This document shows positions 38,798-49,289 of a stretch of 64,000 nt of DNA, piece after piece; the first letter of the stretch is position 1; the number at the start of each line of letters is the position of its first letter. The DNA is taken from the NCBI GenBank assembly GCA_016185305.1, contig JACPNV010000079.1, positions 62,001 to 126,000 on the forward strand, read 5' to 3'. Below the pieces are notes generated by a model. The model worked only from the letters and a program-made list of their open reading frames with translations, was not told the origin of the DNA and searched no databases. The stretch is from Actinomycetota bacterium. GTDB lineage: Bacteria; Actinomycetota; Acidimicrobiia; Acidimicrobiales; Acidimicrobilacustridaceae. A program made the translations under genes and the position numbers.

Positions 38798-40090
38798 ATG
38801 CCATCGCCAAAGGCTTCCCTCACGTTCGCCCACGCGACCGAACACGTAGCTCACCATGTGTTCGGGCGCCACGACGATCCCGGCTGCGATGCGTGCGACC
38901 GCAACGGCATCGGGATCGAGCTCGAGTTCCTGACCGGCACCGCCGGCTTCGAGCGCCTCACGCTCGAGCGTGCCACATCCCTCATGGCCGACCTCGAGCC
39001 GTTGCCGCGGGCGAGCAAGCTCACGCTTGAACCGGGCGGGCAGCTCGAGGTGAGCACGCTGTGCTTCGACGAGCTCGACGCCGCGTGCGAGGCGGCGGCA
39101 ACCGACCTGTACCGGATGGACCAAGTGTGCATGGCGCGAGGCATCGATCTTGTCGCGCTGGGCGCCGATCCGCTCAGGCCACCAGAGCGCATCGTGACCG
39201 CGCCGCGCTACCGGGAGATGGAGCGGTTCTTCGACGGTACGGGCCACGCGGGTCGCACGATGATGTGCAACACCGCCGCGATCCAGATCAACATCGGTCT
39301 CGGTCACGACGACGAACCCGAGAGCCGGTGGCGCCTGGCCAACGCGCTAGGCCCGACGTTCATCGCGTCGTTCGCGAACTCGCCGTTCGCACGAGGAACG
39401 TCGACCGGCTGGAAGTCGTCGCGATTGAAGGCGTGGTGGGAGCTCGATCCTTCCCGAGCTGCGCCTGTCCCCACGACCGGCGACCCGGTCGCCCGCTGGG
39501 TGGAGTACGCCCTCGATGCTCGGGTCATGCTGATCCGTGTCGGCAACGACTTCCGCTCGCCGGTCACGCCGCTCACGTTCGGTCAATGGTTGGCGAGCGG
39601 GCACGAGCTGGGCTGGCCGACGCGCGACGACTGGGCCTACCACCTCACGACGCTGTTCCCGCCAGTCCGGCCCAAGGGTTGGTTCGAGTTGCGAATGTTC
39701 GACGCGCTCCCGACCCCGTTCTGGCGCGTTGCGGCGGCGGTCTCCCATGCGTTGCTCACCGATGCGCGCGCCGGCGACAGAGCCGAGCGAGCAGTCGCCG
39801 GCACCACCGACCTGTGGGTGGATGCCGCGCAGCTCGGGCTGGGCCATCCTGCGCTCGCGCAATCCTCCCGCTCCTGCTTCGAGGTCGCGATCGAATCGTT
39901 GGAACGGACGGGAGGGTCGTCGCTCTCGGCCGAGGCGGTCGCGGCGTACTACGAGCGCTGGATCGCCCGCGGCCGGTGCCCTGCCGACGACCGGCGCGAC
40001 GCGTGGATGCGAAGCGGCGAACTGGTGCCAACCCGCGAGTCCCCCATCCACTACTTCCAGGACCTCGCGGTGGGGGCGAGCCGGTGGTGA
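38798..40090 (+). CDS. egtA: glutamate-cysteine ligase EgtA
   Basis: A 430-residue GCS2-family ligase that makes gamma-glutamylcysteine for ergothioneine synthesis. The N-terminal GIGIELEFLTG provides the first catalytic acids. Further family blocks are LTLEPGGQLEVST and TMMCNTAAIQINIGLG, with a C-terminal WFELRMFDALPTPFW. Assignment to EgtA rather than another GshA-type ligase rests on the following egtB, egtC and egtD. Its stop overlaps egtB (GTGA). Confidence 0.93.
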   Translation: MPSPKASLTFAHATEHVAHHVFGRHDDPGCDACDRNGIGIELEFLTGTAGFERLTLERATSLMADLEPLPRASKLTLEPGGQLEVSTLCFDELDAACEAAATDLYRMDQVCMARGIDLVALGADPLRPPERIVTAPRYREMERFFDGTGHAGRTMMCNTAAIQINIGLGHDDEPESRWRLANALGPTFIASFANSPFARGTSTGWKSSRLKAWWELDPSRAAPVPTTGDPVARWVEYALDARVMLIRVGNDFRSPVTPLTFGQWLASGHELGWPTRDDWAYHLTTLFPPVRPKGWFELRMFDALPTPFWRVAAAVSHALLTDARAGDRAERAVAGTTDLWVDAAQLGLGHPALAQSSRSCFEVAIESLERTGGSSLSAEAVAAYYERWIARGRCPADDRRDAWMRSGELVPTRESPIHYFQDLAVGASRW

Positions 40091-41427
40091 GCGCGCGCCC
40101 CATCGACAATGCCTTGATCGAAGCCGAGCTCACCCGGGCACGGGCGCGCACGCTGGCCCTCGTCGACTGCCTCACCGACGGCGAGCAGACCGAGCAGGTG
40201 TCGCGCTTGATGTCGCCGTTCGTGTGGGACCTCGCCCATATCGGCAACTTCGAGGAGCTGTGGCTGCTGCGCGAGCTCGATGGGCGGCCGGCGATCGACC
40301 CGTCCTACGACGACCTCTACAACGCGTTCGAGCACCCGCGCTGGTCGCGGCCGTCGCTGCCGCTCCTCGGGCCGAGCGAGGCGCGGGCGTACGACGCCAA
40401 GGTGCGCGACGAAGCCATCGCCGTGTTGCGGCGGGCCGACGTGCGGCGGCGGGACGAGCCGGGCGACGACCGGTCGGCCCGCCTGCTCAGCGAGGGCTTC
40501 GTGTACGGCATGGTCCTCCAGCACGAGCACCAGCACGGCGAGACGCTGCTCGCGACGCACCAGCTTCGGGGCGAGCGGGCGATCGCTCCTCCCGGCGCCG
40601 GGCCTCCTCGTCCGTTTGTCAATGATCCTTTGACGCCTGAGGAGGTGCTGATCGACGGGGGCGCGTTCATCATGGGGACGAGCGACGACCCGTGGGCCTA
40701 CGACAACGAGCGGGACGCGCGCGAGGTCGAGGTTGCGCCCTACTTCATCGACCGCCTGCCGGTGACGAACCGCATGTTCCTCGAGTTCATCACCGACGGC
40801 GGTTATGACGACGAGCGGCTGTGGAACGCCGCGGGCTGGCAGTGGCGCAACGAGAACGCCGTCGAGCACCCCGAGTTCTGGCGGCCGGGCGGCGAAGGCT
40901 TCACCGTGCTGCGCTTCGGCCGGCGGCTCGCGCTCGGCGACCTGCTCGACGAGCCGGTCCAGCACGTGTCGTGGCACGAGGCCGACGCGTTCGTGCGGTG
41001 GGCCGGCAAGCGGCTGCCCACCGAGGCCGAGTGGGAGAAGGCCGCCACCTGGGATCCGGTCGCGGGCACGAAGCGCCGCTACCCGTGGGGCGACGAGCAG
41101 CCGACGGTCGAGCACGCCAACCTGGGCCAGCGCCACATCGGTCCCGTGACGGTCGGCGCGTACCCGCTCGGCGCCAGCGCCTACGGAGTGCAGGGCATGA
41201 TCGGCGACGTGTGGGAGTGGACGTCGTCAGACTTCGTCCCGTACCCCGGCTTCGAGGCGTTCCCGTATCGCGAGTACTCCGAGGTGTTCTTCGGTCCCGA
41301 GTACAAGGTGCTGCGCGGCGGCTCATGGGCGACCGACCGCCTCGCGGTCCGCGGCACGTTCCGGAACTGGGACTTCCCGATCCGCCGCCAGATCTTCTCC
41401 GGGTTCCGCGGCGCGAGGTCAGCGTGA
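40087..41427 (+). CDS. egtB: hercynine oxygenase EgtB
   Basis: A non-heme iron enzyme that joins hercynine and gamma-glutamylcysteine to a sulfoxide. The N-terminal DinB-like half has the iron motif HEHQHGE (H-x3-H-x-E); another His lies in DLAHIGNFEELWLLRE. The C-terminal half is a formylglycine-enzyme-like fold with LIDGGAFIMGTSDDPWAYDNE, RLPTEAEWEKAA and YKVLRGGSWAT. About 446 residues. Two consecutive in-frame GTG codons lie at the egtA stop; the second (40087) overlaps it. Confidence 0.95.
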   Translation: MSARPIDNALIEAELTRARARTLALVDCLTDGEQTEQVSRLMSPFVWDLAHIGNFEELWLLRELDGRPAIDPSYDDLYNAFEHPRWSRPSLPLLGPSEARAYDAKVRDEAIAVLRRADVRRRDEPGDDRSARLLSEGFVYGMVLQHEHQHGETLLATHQLRGERAIAPPGAGPPRPFVNDPLTPEEVLIDGGAFIMGTSDDPWAYDNERDAREVEVAPYFIDRLPVTNRMFLEFITDGGYDDERLWNAAGWQWRNENAVEHPEFWRPGGEGFTVLRFGRRLALGDLLDEPVQHVSWHEADAFVRWAGKRLPTEAEWEKAATWDPVAGTKRRYPWGDEQPTVEHANLGQRHIGPVTVGAYPLGASAYGVQGMIGDVWEWTSSDFVPYPGFEAFPYREYSEVFFGPEYKVLRGGSWATDRLAVRGTFRNWDFPIRRQIFSGFRGARSA

Positions 41428-41536
41428 AACCACATGCACGCGCGCGGGCAAGTGCGGTGGCCGCTCCGCCGGCCGGACGCTGGTCATGCACGCGACCAAG
41501 GGGCGTGGGGTGGCGGGGCCCCACGCGGGTGTAGCC

Positions 41537-42295
41537 ATGTGCCGGTTCCTGGGCTATGTAGGCCCGCGGGTCGAGGTCGACGCACTGATCTTCGCGCCGC
41601 CGTTCGGGCTCGAGCGCCAGGCGTGGGCACCGAGGCGGCAGCAGTTCGGCAACGTGAACGCCGACGGGTGGGGCATCGCGTGGTACGACCTCGAGGTCCG
41701 CCCGGAACCCGCCCGCTATCGCACGACCGTGCCGATGTGGGCTGACCGGAACTTCCGCGAGATGGCACCGCTGCTGTCGTCGAGCTGCGTGATCGCGGCC
41801 GTACGCGACGCAACGCCGGGCATGCCGGTCGAAGAGTCCGGCACGGCGCCGTTCCTCTCGGGCCGTTACGTGTTCGCCCACAACGGGCTCATCGACGGCT
41901 TCCGGTCCGGTGTGGGCACGATGCTGCGGCGAGCGCTGAGCACCGAGCGCGACTCGCAGATCCTCGGAAGCTCCGACAGCGAGGTCGCCTTTGCGATGCT
42001 GCTCGACCGTATCGACAAGGGCGCTCCGCTCGACCTCGCCGTGCGAGAGACCATCGCCGAGATCCGCTCGATCTCGGCGGGCCGGCTGAACTTCCTCGTG
42101 TCCGACGGTGACCAGGTCGTGGCGAGCCGTGCCGGCGACTCGTTGTTCGTCTCGTCGTCGGCAACGCCCCACGGTCGAGCGACGCTGGTCGCCTCAGAAC
42201 CCCTCGATGACGGCGCCCACTGGACCGACGTGCCCGGCGAGAGCCTCGTCATCGCCCGGCGCGACGCCGACCCTGACCTCCAGCCCCTCTCGTAG
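41537..42295 (+). CDS. egtC: gamma-glutamyl-hercynylcysteine sulfoxide hydrolase EgtC
   Basis: A class II glutamine amidotransferase-like hydrolase of 252 residues. It removes the gamma-glutamyl group. Cys2 follows the initiator Met (MCRFLGYVG) and is the expected N-terminal nucleophile, which fixes the start at 41537. Other blocks are [11 protein letters not shown] and [10 protein letters not shown]. The 109-base gap before it carries an eight-base inverted repeat at 41503-41526. Confidence 0.94.
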   Translation: MCRFLGYVGPRVEVDALIFAPPFGLERQAWAPRRQQFGNVNADGWGIAWYDLEVRPEPARYRTTVPMWADRNFREMAPLLSSSCVIAAVRDATPGMPVEESGTAPFLSGRYVFAHNGLIDGFRSGVGTMLRRALSTERDSQILGSSDSEVAFAMLLDRIDKGAPLDLAVRETIAEIRSISAGRLNFLVSDGDQVVASRAGDSLFVSSSATPHGRATLVASEPLDDGAHWTDVPGESLVIARRDADPDLQPLS

Positions 42296-42305
42296 GAGAA
42301 CCCCC

Positions 42306-43376
42306 ATGGCACCGAATCGACGCAGCGCCGCACGTGCGGAGGGCGCCAGCCCGGGACAGCCCGACCGGCTCCAGCCGTCCGCGAAGCGGCAGGCGGCGGA
42401 TCGTCGGCACCGAATGAAGCTCGACGTCCTGCTCGGCCCCGATGACATCGCCACCGCGCTTCGCCAAGACGTGCGCGAAGGTTTGGCGTCGTCGCCCAAG
42501 GAGCTGCCCCCGAAGTGGTTCTATGACGACCGCGGCTGCGAGCTGTTCGACCAGATCACCAGGCTGCCCGAGTACTACCCGACCGAAACGGAGCGGAGCA
42601 TCCTCCGAGCACAGGCCGCGAGCATCGCGAGCGCGAGTGGCGCCGACACGATCGTCGAGCTCGGTTCTGGCACATCCGACAAGACCCGCACCCTGCTCGA
42701 CGCGTTCGCTTCCTCCGGCCGGCTCCGCCGCTTCATACCGTTCGAGGTGAACGAGGCGACGGTGCAATCGGCGGCCGACGCCATCGCTGCCGAGTACCCC
42801 GGCATCGCCATCCACGCGGTCGTTGGCGACTTCGATCACCACCTCGGCTCGATCCCGCAGGAGGGTCGGCGCATGATCGTGTTCCTCGGCTCGACCATCG
42901 GCAACCTCGACCCCGCCGGCCGCAAGCAGTTCTTCAGCGAGGTTGCCGGCGGCATGCGCCCGGGTGATTCGTTCCTGCTCGGCACCGACCTCGTGAAAGA
43001 CGTCGATCGGCTCGAAGCGGCCTACAACGACAGCCAGGGGGTCACGGCCGAGTTCAACCGCAACGTCCTGCGCGTGGTGAACCGCGAGCTAGGCGCGGAC
43101 TTCGATCTGTCTGCCTTCTCCCATCGCTCGTTCTTCGACACCGACGAGGAGTGGATCGAGATGCGTTTGGTGTCCGAGGTCGAGCAGACCGTGCGAGTGG
43201 CAGACCTCGATCTGACCGTGTCGTTCGCCGCCGGCGAGGAGTTGCGCACCGAGATCTCGGCCAAGTTCCGCCGGGGGAAGGTCGAAGCCGAGCTCGCATC
43301 GGTTGGTCTGCGACTCGATCGCTGGATGACCGATCCCGAGGGTGACTTTGCCCTCTCGCTGGCAGTGGCAGAGTGA
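42306..43376 (+). CDS. egtD: L-histidine N-alpha-methyltransferase EgtD
   Basis: A 356-residue SAM-dependent enzyme that trimethylates histidine to hercynine, the entry step of ergothioneine synthesis. The first 35 residues are a basic extension. The core has [26 protein letters not shown] split by the family's Tyr and Asn pocket residues, SAM motif [12 protein letters not shown], and [17 protein letters not shown] lies eight bases before the ATG. The pathway's final lyase, egtE, is not found nearby. Confidence 0.95.
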   Translation: MAPNRRSAARAEGASPGQPDRLQPSAKRQAADRRHRMKLDVLLGPDDIATALRQDVREGLASSPKELPPKWFYDDRGCELFDQITRLPEYYPTETERSILRAQAASIASASGADTIVELGSGTSDKTRTLLDAFASSGRLRRFIPFEVNEATVQSAADAIAAEYPGIAIHAVVGDFDHHLGSIPQEGRRMIVFLGSTIGNLDPAGRKQFFSEVAGGMRPGDSFLLGTDLVKDVDRLEAAYNDSQGVTAEFNRNVLRVVNRELGADFDLSAFSHRSFFDTDEEWIEMRLVSEVEQTVRVADLDLTVSFAAGEELRTEISAKFRRGKVEAELASVGLRLDRWMTDPEGDFALSLAVAE

Positions 43377-43380
43377 GTGC

Positions 43381-45384
43381 GTGACGGAACACCGACCCCC
43401 GACCGCTCGCGTGTCGCGGCGGGCGGTGCTCGGCGCCGGCGCGACCGCGGCGCTGTCGCTGACCGCGGCGGGCCCGGCGGTGGCCCGAGCCGCTCGGATC
43501 GCCGACCAGAACACGCCCGCACCGAAAGGTGGGGCGAGCGCGACCGGGATCATCGAGACCAGGACCGCGGCGCCCTGGGTCGGGCCGGACGCGGCACCGG
43601 GCCTTCTGGGTGAGGCTGGGCTCGAACCGTTCTCGATGATCGGCGCGTCCGTCCCCGATCTGCGTGACGGCTCGGGGGCCGAGCTCCGGGTTCTGGGGGG
43701 CTCGGGCTGGCGCGAGTGGCGGCCGATCCGCCCGGGCCACGGCGCCAACGCATCAGATCTCTCGTGGGTCACAGACGCGACCGGCTACCAGGTGCGCGGC
43801 GTGGCGACCGGCGAGGTGCGGGTGCACCTTGCCCGCGATCGTTCCGGCCTGGCCGCGAGAAGCGGGCAGGAGCTGATCGCGGAGGGCTACCGGACCGCCG
43901 CCCTCAACGGGCCCACGCCGACCATCATCCCCAGGTCGGCGTGGGGCGCTCGGCCCGCCGTCACGGTCGATTACTGGGACACGATCCGGGTCGGCATCGT
44001 GCACCACAGCGTCACCTCGAACGCCTATGGCCCCGCGGATGTGCCTTCGATCCTCCGATCGATCCAGGCGTACCACATGGACGTCGAGGGGTGGTGGGAC
44101 ATCGCGTACCAGTTCCTCGTCGATCGGTACGGCAACATCTGGGAGGGCCGAGAAGGCGGGATCGACGAGTCGTTCCTCGGTGCACACGCCTTGGGCTTCA
44201 ACGCCCGAACGTTCGCGGTTTGCAACCTCGGCGACTTCACGACGGCGCAGCCGACCGCCGCCATGTTGAACGCTGACGCCGAGGTCCTCGCGTGGAAGCT
44301 GAAGCGGTACGACATCGACGCAGCCGGATGGACGACGGTCGAGTGCACCGGCGACAACGAGTACTTCACCGCGGGCCAGATCGTCAGCTTCCCAGCCGTC
44401 ATCGGCCACCGCGACACCCGCCCCACCGGTTGCCCGGGTGACCCGGTGTACGGCTGGCTCCCCTGGCTTCGCGCCGAGGCGCGCAACCGCCAACCGAAGT
44501 ACTCGGTCAAGCCACAGGACGCCGCCGGGTCAACCGGGCCGCTGGCACGCAATCGCGACGGGCGACTCGAGGTCTTCGGGATCGGCGTCGACGGCGCTGT
44601 CCACCACATCTGGCAAGACCCCGGCTCGCCGAGCTACTGGTCGGACCTCACCCGCCTGGGCGGGTCGTTCCCGGCACTTCCGGTGAGTGCCATCAGCAAC
44701 GAGGACGGGCGGCTCGAGGTCTTCATGCGAGGCAACGACGGCAAGACCTATCACGTGTGGCAGGACCCGAGCTCACCCAGCTACTGGTCGGGATTCGAGA
44801 CCATCGGGGGCCTCGCCGGTTCGCCGCCCTTCGCGCAGGCTCACGAAGCGGAGCAGGCCCTGCTCGGTGGCGCCGTCCCAGACCGGCAGACCGCGGTGCA
44901 AGGCACGCCCAACGGCGCCTTCCTCCCGTTCACCGCCATCGGTGAGAACGCCGCCGGCCGGCCGGCCGCGGCGGTCAACGCCGACGGCCGCCCCGAGGTG
45001 TTCGTGCTCGGCACCGACCAACGCTTGTGGCACAGCTTCCAGACCGGCTCGGCCATGAGCGAGTTGCAGCCGCTCGGCGGCAACACGTTCAGCCAACCGC
45101 CGGCCGTCGGAAAGAACCGCGACGGCCGCTTGGAGGTCTTCGCGGTCGGCGCCGACAACCACCTGTGGCACGTCTACCAGCTCGCACCCAACTCGGGCTG
45201 GTCGGGCTGGGAGCAGATGGGATACAGCACCTACGCCGGGCCACCCGCAGTCATCGCCAACGCCGACGGCCGCCTCGAGGTGTTCGTGCTGGCCAGCGAT
45301 CAGACCATCCGCCACGCCTGGCAGGTCGCGCCCAACCGCTGGTGGTCCGACTTCTTGCCGCTGGCGAGCGGCCTGTCCGCCTAA
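43381..45384 (+). CDS. Tat-exported N-acetylmuramoyl-L-alanine amidase with five lectin-like repeats
   Basis: A 667-residue secreted enzyme starting at GTG 43381, four bases after egtD. A twin-arginine signal (SRRAVLGAGATAALSL, Arg13-Arg14) leads to a PGRP-type amidase domain near residues 180-375, with zinc ligands inferred as His208, His343 and Cys351 (GIVHHS, IGHRDTRPTGCPGD). The C-terminal 285 residues hold five repeats of a DGRLEVF...HxWQ pattern, suggestive of a beta-propeller that binds glycan. It probably remodels the cell wall. Its stop overlaps that of hspR on the other strand. The join to the egt genes is probably [15 protein letters not shown] only. Confidence 0.9.
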   Translation: MTEHRPPTARVSRRAVLGAGATAALSLTAAGPAVARAARIADQNTPAPKGGASATGIIETRTAAPWVGPDAAPGLLGEAGLEPFSMIGASVPDLRDGSGAELRVLGGSGWREWRPIRPGHGANASDLSWVTDATGYQVRGVATGEVRVHLARDRSGLAARSGQELIAEGYRTAALNGPTPTIIPRSAWGARPAVTVDYWDTIRVGIVHHSVTSNAYGPADVPSILRSIQAYHMDVEGWWDIAYQFLVDRYGNIWEGREGGIDESFLGAHALGFNARTFAVCNLGDFTTAQPTAAMLNADAEVLAWKLKRYDIDAAGWTTVECTGDNEYFTAGQIVSFPAVIGHRDTRPTGCPGDPVYGWLPWLRAEARNRQPKYSVKPQDAAGSTGPLARNRDGRLEVFGIGVDGAVHHIWQDPGSPSYWSDLTRLGGSFPALPVSAISNEDGRLEVFMRGNDGKTYHVWQDPSSPSYWSGFETIGGLAGSPPFAQAHEAEQALLGGAVPDRQTAVQGTPNGAFLPFTAIGENAAGRPAAAVNADGRPEVFVLGTDQRLWHSFQTGSAMSELQPLGGNTFSQPPAVGKNRDGRLEVFAVGADNHLWHVYQLAPNSGWSGWEQMGYSTYAGPPAVIANADGRLEVFVLASDQTIRHAWQVAPNRWWSDFLPLASGLSA

Positions 45385-45779
45385 CGATCGGGACGCAGGA
45401 GGCGGGCGGCGTCGCCGTAGAGGGCGATCTCTTGGCTGAGGGGGACGAGATCGCGCCGGTACTGGCGATGGGTGCGCTCGACCGCCTCGTGGGCGCTCAC
45501 GCGGAGCTCGGCGAGCTCGGCTTCGAGGCGGGCGATCCGCTCTTCGAGCTCGAGCACGCGCTTGGCACCCGCGAGGTTGAGACCGTCGTCGGTCAGCTCT
45601 TGGATCCGGCGGAGGATGGCGAGGTCGTCGTCGCTGTAGCGGCGGCTGCCGCCGGGTGTGCGCTCGGGCTCGACCAGACCCTTGCGCTCGTAGATGCGGA
45701 GGGTCTGCGGGTGGACTCCAGCGAGCTCGGCCGCGACCGAGATCACATAGACCGCTTTGGTTCTCCGCATCGCGTTCAT
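45381..45779 (-). CDS. hspR: HspR, MerR-family heat-shock repressor
   Basis: A 132-residue MerR-like regulator. The helix-turn-helix is YVISVAAELAGVHPQTLRIYERKGLVEPERTPGGSRRYSDDD in pattern, followed by a coiled coil (LELEERIARLEAELAELR). HspR represses the dnaK operon and clpB in actinobacteria with DnaK as co-repressor. The ATG at 45779 follows dnaJ by 16 bases, the usual last place in the operon. HAIR-like sites upstream of dnaK and clpB fit this role. Confidence 0.93.
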   Translation of the reverse strand: MNAMRRTKAVYVISVAAELAGVHPQTLRIYERKGLVEPERTPGGSRRYSDDDLAILRRIQELTDDGLNLAGAKRVLELEERIARLEAELAELRVSAHEAVERTHRQYRRDLVPLSQEIALYGDAARLLRPDR

Positions 45780-45795
45780 GATGGCTGCTTCATTG

Positions 45796-46923
45796 TCACA
45801 CGCCGAGGTGGTCGCGCGGCGACGCATCGGTGACGGCCGCGAGCGCCTCCACAGCTTCTTTCTGCTCTTTCGACAGCTTGGCGGGCACGGCGACCTCGAC
45901 GCGCACCAGGAGATCGCCTGCGCCCTTCTTCGATTCGACGCCGCGCCCCTTCACGCGGAAGACCTTGCCCGAGCTGGTGCCAGCCGGGATCTTGAGCGTC
46001 ACCGGATCGCCGTCCAGCGTCGGGACGCGCAGCTTCGTGCCGAGCGCAGCCTCGGGGAAGGTGATCGGCACGGTGAGGGTGAGGTTCTTGCCGTCGCGAC
46101 CGAAGCGATCGTCGGCCTTCACGTGCACGATGACGAAGAGATCGCCGGCGGGACCACCGTTGCGCCCGGGGCCTCCCCGACCCTTCAGCCGGATGCGCTG
46201 GCCGTCGTTGACTCCCGCGGGGATGCGTACCTTGACCTCGCGGGGTCGGCGCTCGACGCCGGTGCCGCGGCAGTTCTTGCACGGGTCGGTGATCTTGGTG
46301 CCGCGGCCCCCGCAGTCGGCGCACGGCGTGCTGAACGAGAAGAAGCCCTGGTTCTCATCGATGACGCCGCGGCCACCGCACGTCGGGCAGGTCACGGGGA
46401 CGCTGCCCGGGTTGGAGCCGCTGCCGTGGCACACCGAGCAGAGCGCGTCGCTCGTGAGATGGACCGCGGTCGTGACCCCCTCGACGGCGTCGCGGAACGA
46501 GAGGTAGAGCTCGGTCTCGAGATCGGCGCCCCGCTGGGGACCGGTGCCGCGACTCATGCCGTCGCCGCGCCGGCCCGGCGCGCCGCCCCGGTTGAAGAGA
46601 CCGCCGAGCAAGTCGCTGAGGTTGACGTCTTCCGCGTTGAAGGTGAAGCCGCCCGGACCGCCCGGCGCTCCGAAGCCACCGAGTGGGCCGAGCTTGCGGA
46701 CCTCGTCGTACTCCTTGCGTTTGGCTTCGTCGCCAATCACGTCATAGGCGGCCGAGACCTCCTTGAAGCGCTCTTCGGCGTCGGGGTTGTTCGGGTTGGC
46801 GTCAGGGTGCAACTCGCGCGCGAGCTTGCGGTACGCCTTGGTGATCTCCTTCTGGGTCGCACCATCGGCGACGCCGAGGGTCTTGTAGTAGTCCTTCTCG
46901 AACCACTCACGCTGGGGGGCCAT
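45796..46923 (-). CDS. dnaJ: DnaJ co-chaperone
   Basis: A 375-residue type I Hsp40. The J domain (residues 10-75) has HPD in ARELHPDANPNNPD. A Gly/Phe-rich linker follows, then four zinc motifs: CSVCHGSG, CPTCGGRG, CADCGGRG and CKNCRGTG. The C-terminal substrate-binding half is complete. It stimulates DnaK ATPase. It lies 44 bases after grpE. Confidence 0.96.
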   Translation of the reverse strand: MAPQREWFEKDYYKTLGVADGATQKEITKAYRKLARELHPDANPNNPDAEERFKEVSAAYDVIGDEAKRKEYDEVRKLGPLGGFGAPGGPGGFTFNAEDVNLSDLLGGLFNRGGAPGRRGDGMSRGTGPQRGADLETELYLSFRDAVEGVTTAVHLTSDALCSVCHGSGSNPGSVPVTCPTCGGRGVIDENQGFFSFSTPCADCGGRGTKITDPCKNCRGTGVERRPREVKVRIPAGVNDGQRIRLKGRGGPGRNGGPAGDLFVIVHVKADDRFGRDGKNLTLTVPITFPEAALGTKLRVPTLDGDPVTLKIPAGTSSGKVFRVKGRGVESKKGAGDLLVRVEVAVPAKLSKEQKEAVEALAAVTDASPRDHLGV

Positions 46924-46967
46924 GAGATGTCGTCACCTCCCTTCAGTCTCTGCCCGGTGTTGCGTGC

Positions 46968-47542
46968 TCAGCCCTTGACCTTGACCATGGCGGGCCGGAT
47001 GACCTTGCCCTTCCACGCGTACCCGATGCGCAAGCTGGCGACGACGGACGGCTCTTCGCCCGGCTCGCCTTCTTCGTGCATGACCGCCTCGTGCAAAGTG
47101 GGGTCGAACGCCTCGCCGACAGGGTCGAGGCGCTCGAGGCCCTCGCGCTCGAGCGTGTCGAGCATCGTCTTGTAGATGGGGTCGACCTCGGCCGCGCCGT
47201 GGTCGAGCGCGGCGTCGAACGCGTCGAGGATCGGGAGCAGCTGCGTGACAAGTTGCCCCATCGCTCGTTCGACGCGATCGGCGAGGTTCTTGTCGGCGCG
47301 CTTCTTGTAGTTCTCGAAGTCGGCCTTCACACGCAGGAAGGCCTCCTTGTACTCGTCGCGCTCAGCCGCGATGTCGGAGCGACCAACGGTGCCGTCGACG
47401 AAGATCTCTTCCTCCTCGACGGCGCCGACGTCGATCAGCTCGCCATCGACGACCTCGCCATCGACGACCTCGGCATCATCGACGTCGGCTTCAGCCGGAT
47501 CTTCCTCGGTGAGCGCCTCGGCCTGCTCGGGGTCTGGCTCGC

Positions 47543-47546
<4 letters not shown>
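46968..47546 (-). CDS. grpE: GrpE nucleotide exchange factor
   Basis: A 192-residue protein. A very acidic N-terminal 60 residues (repeated [16 protein letters not shown]) precedes the coiled-coil [23 protein letters not shown] and the C-terminal beta domain [19 protein letters not shown]. It releases ADP from DnaK. The GTG start overlaps the dnaK stop by GTGA. Confidence 0.95.
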
Positions 47547-49133
<1,587 letters not shown>

Positions 49134-49229
49134 GGAAGGTCTCCTGCTGGGAAGGATCGAGGATTGCGAGGACGACCGGCGAGGCTAGCAAGGTCGAGCA
49201 CCTGCCGCACCGTTCCTGGGCGTGCTTGC

Positions 49230-49258
49230 AGGATAAAACCTGAGCGCGTCAGTATCAA
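49230..49258 (-). promoter_or_regulatory. dnaK promoter overlapping an HspR-like site
   Basis: On the minus strand TTGATA (49258-49253), a 17-base spacer and TATCCT (49235-49230) form a good sigma-70-type promoter about 97 bases before dnaK. The -35 box and spacer contain TTGATA-N7-GCTCAG (49240-49258), an imperfect version of the clpB element and of HAIR. Repressor binding there would block the polymerase. Confidence 0.65.
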
Positions 49259-49289
49259 CTTCGCGAAGGGGATTTCTTCCGGTGTTCCG

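Noticed and set aside
41503-41526. Eight-base inverted repeat between egtB and egtC considered as a terminator
   Set aside because: It has no T run and lies inside a likely operon just before the egtC start; such stems arise easily in GC-rich DNA.
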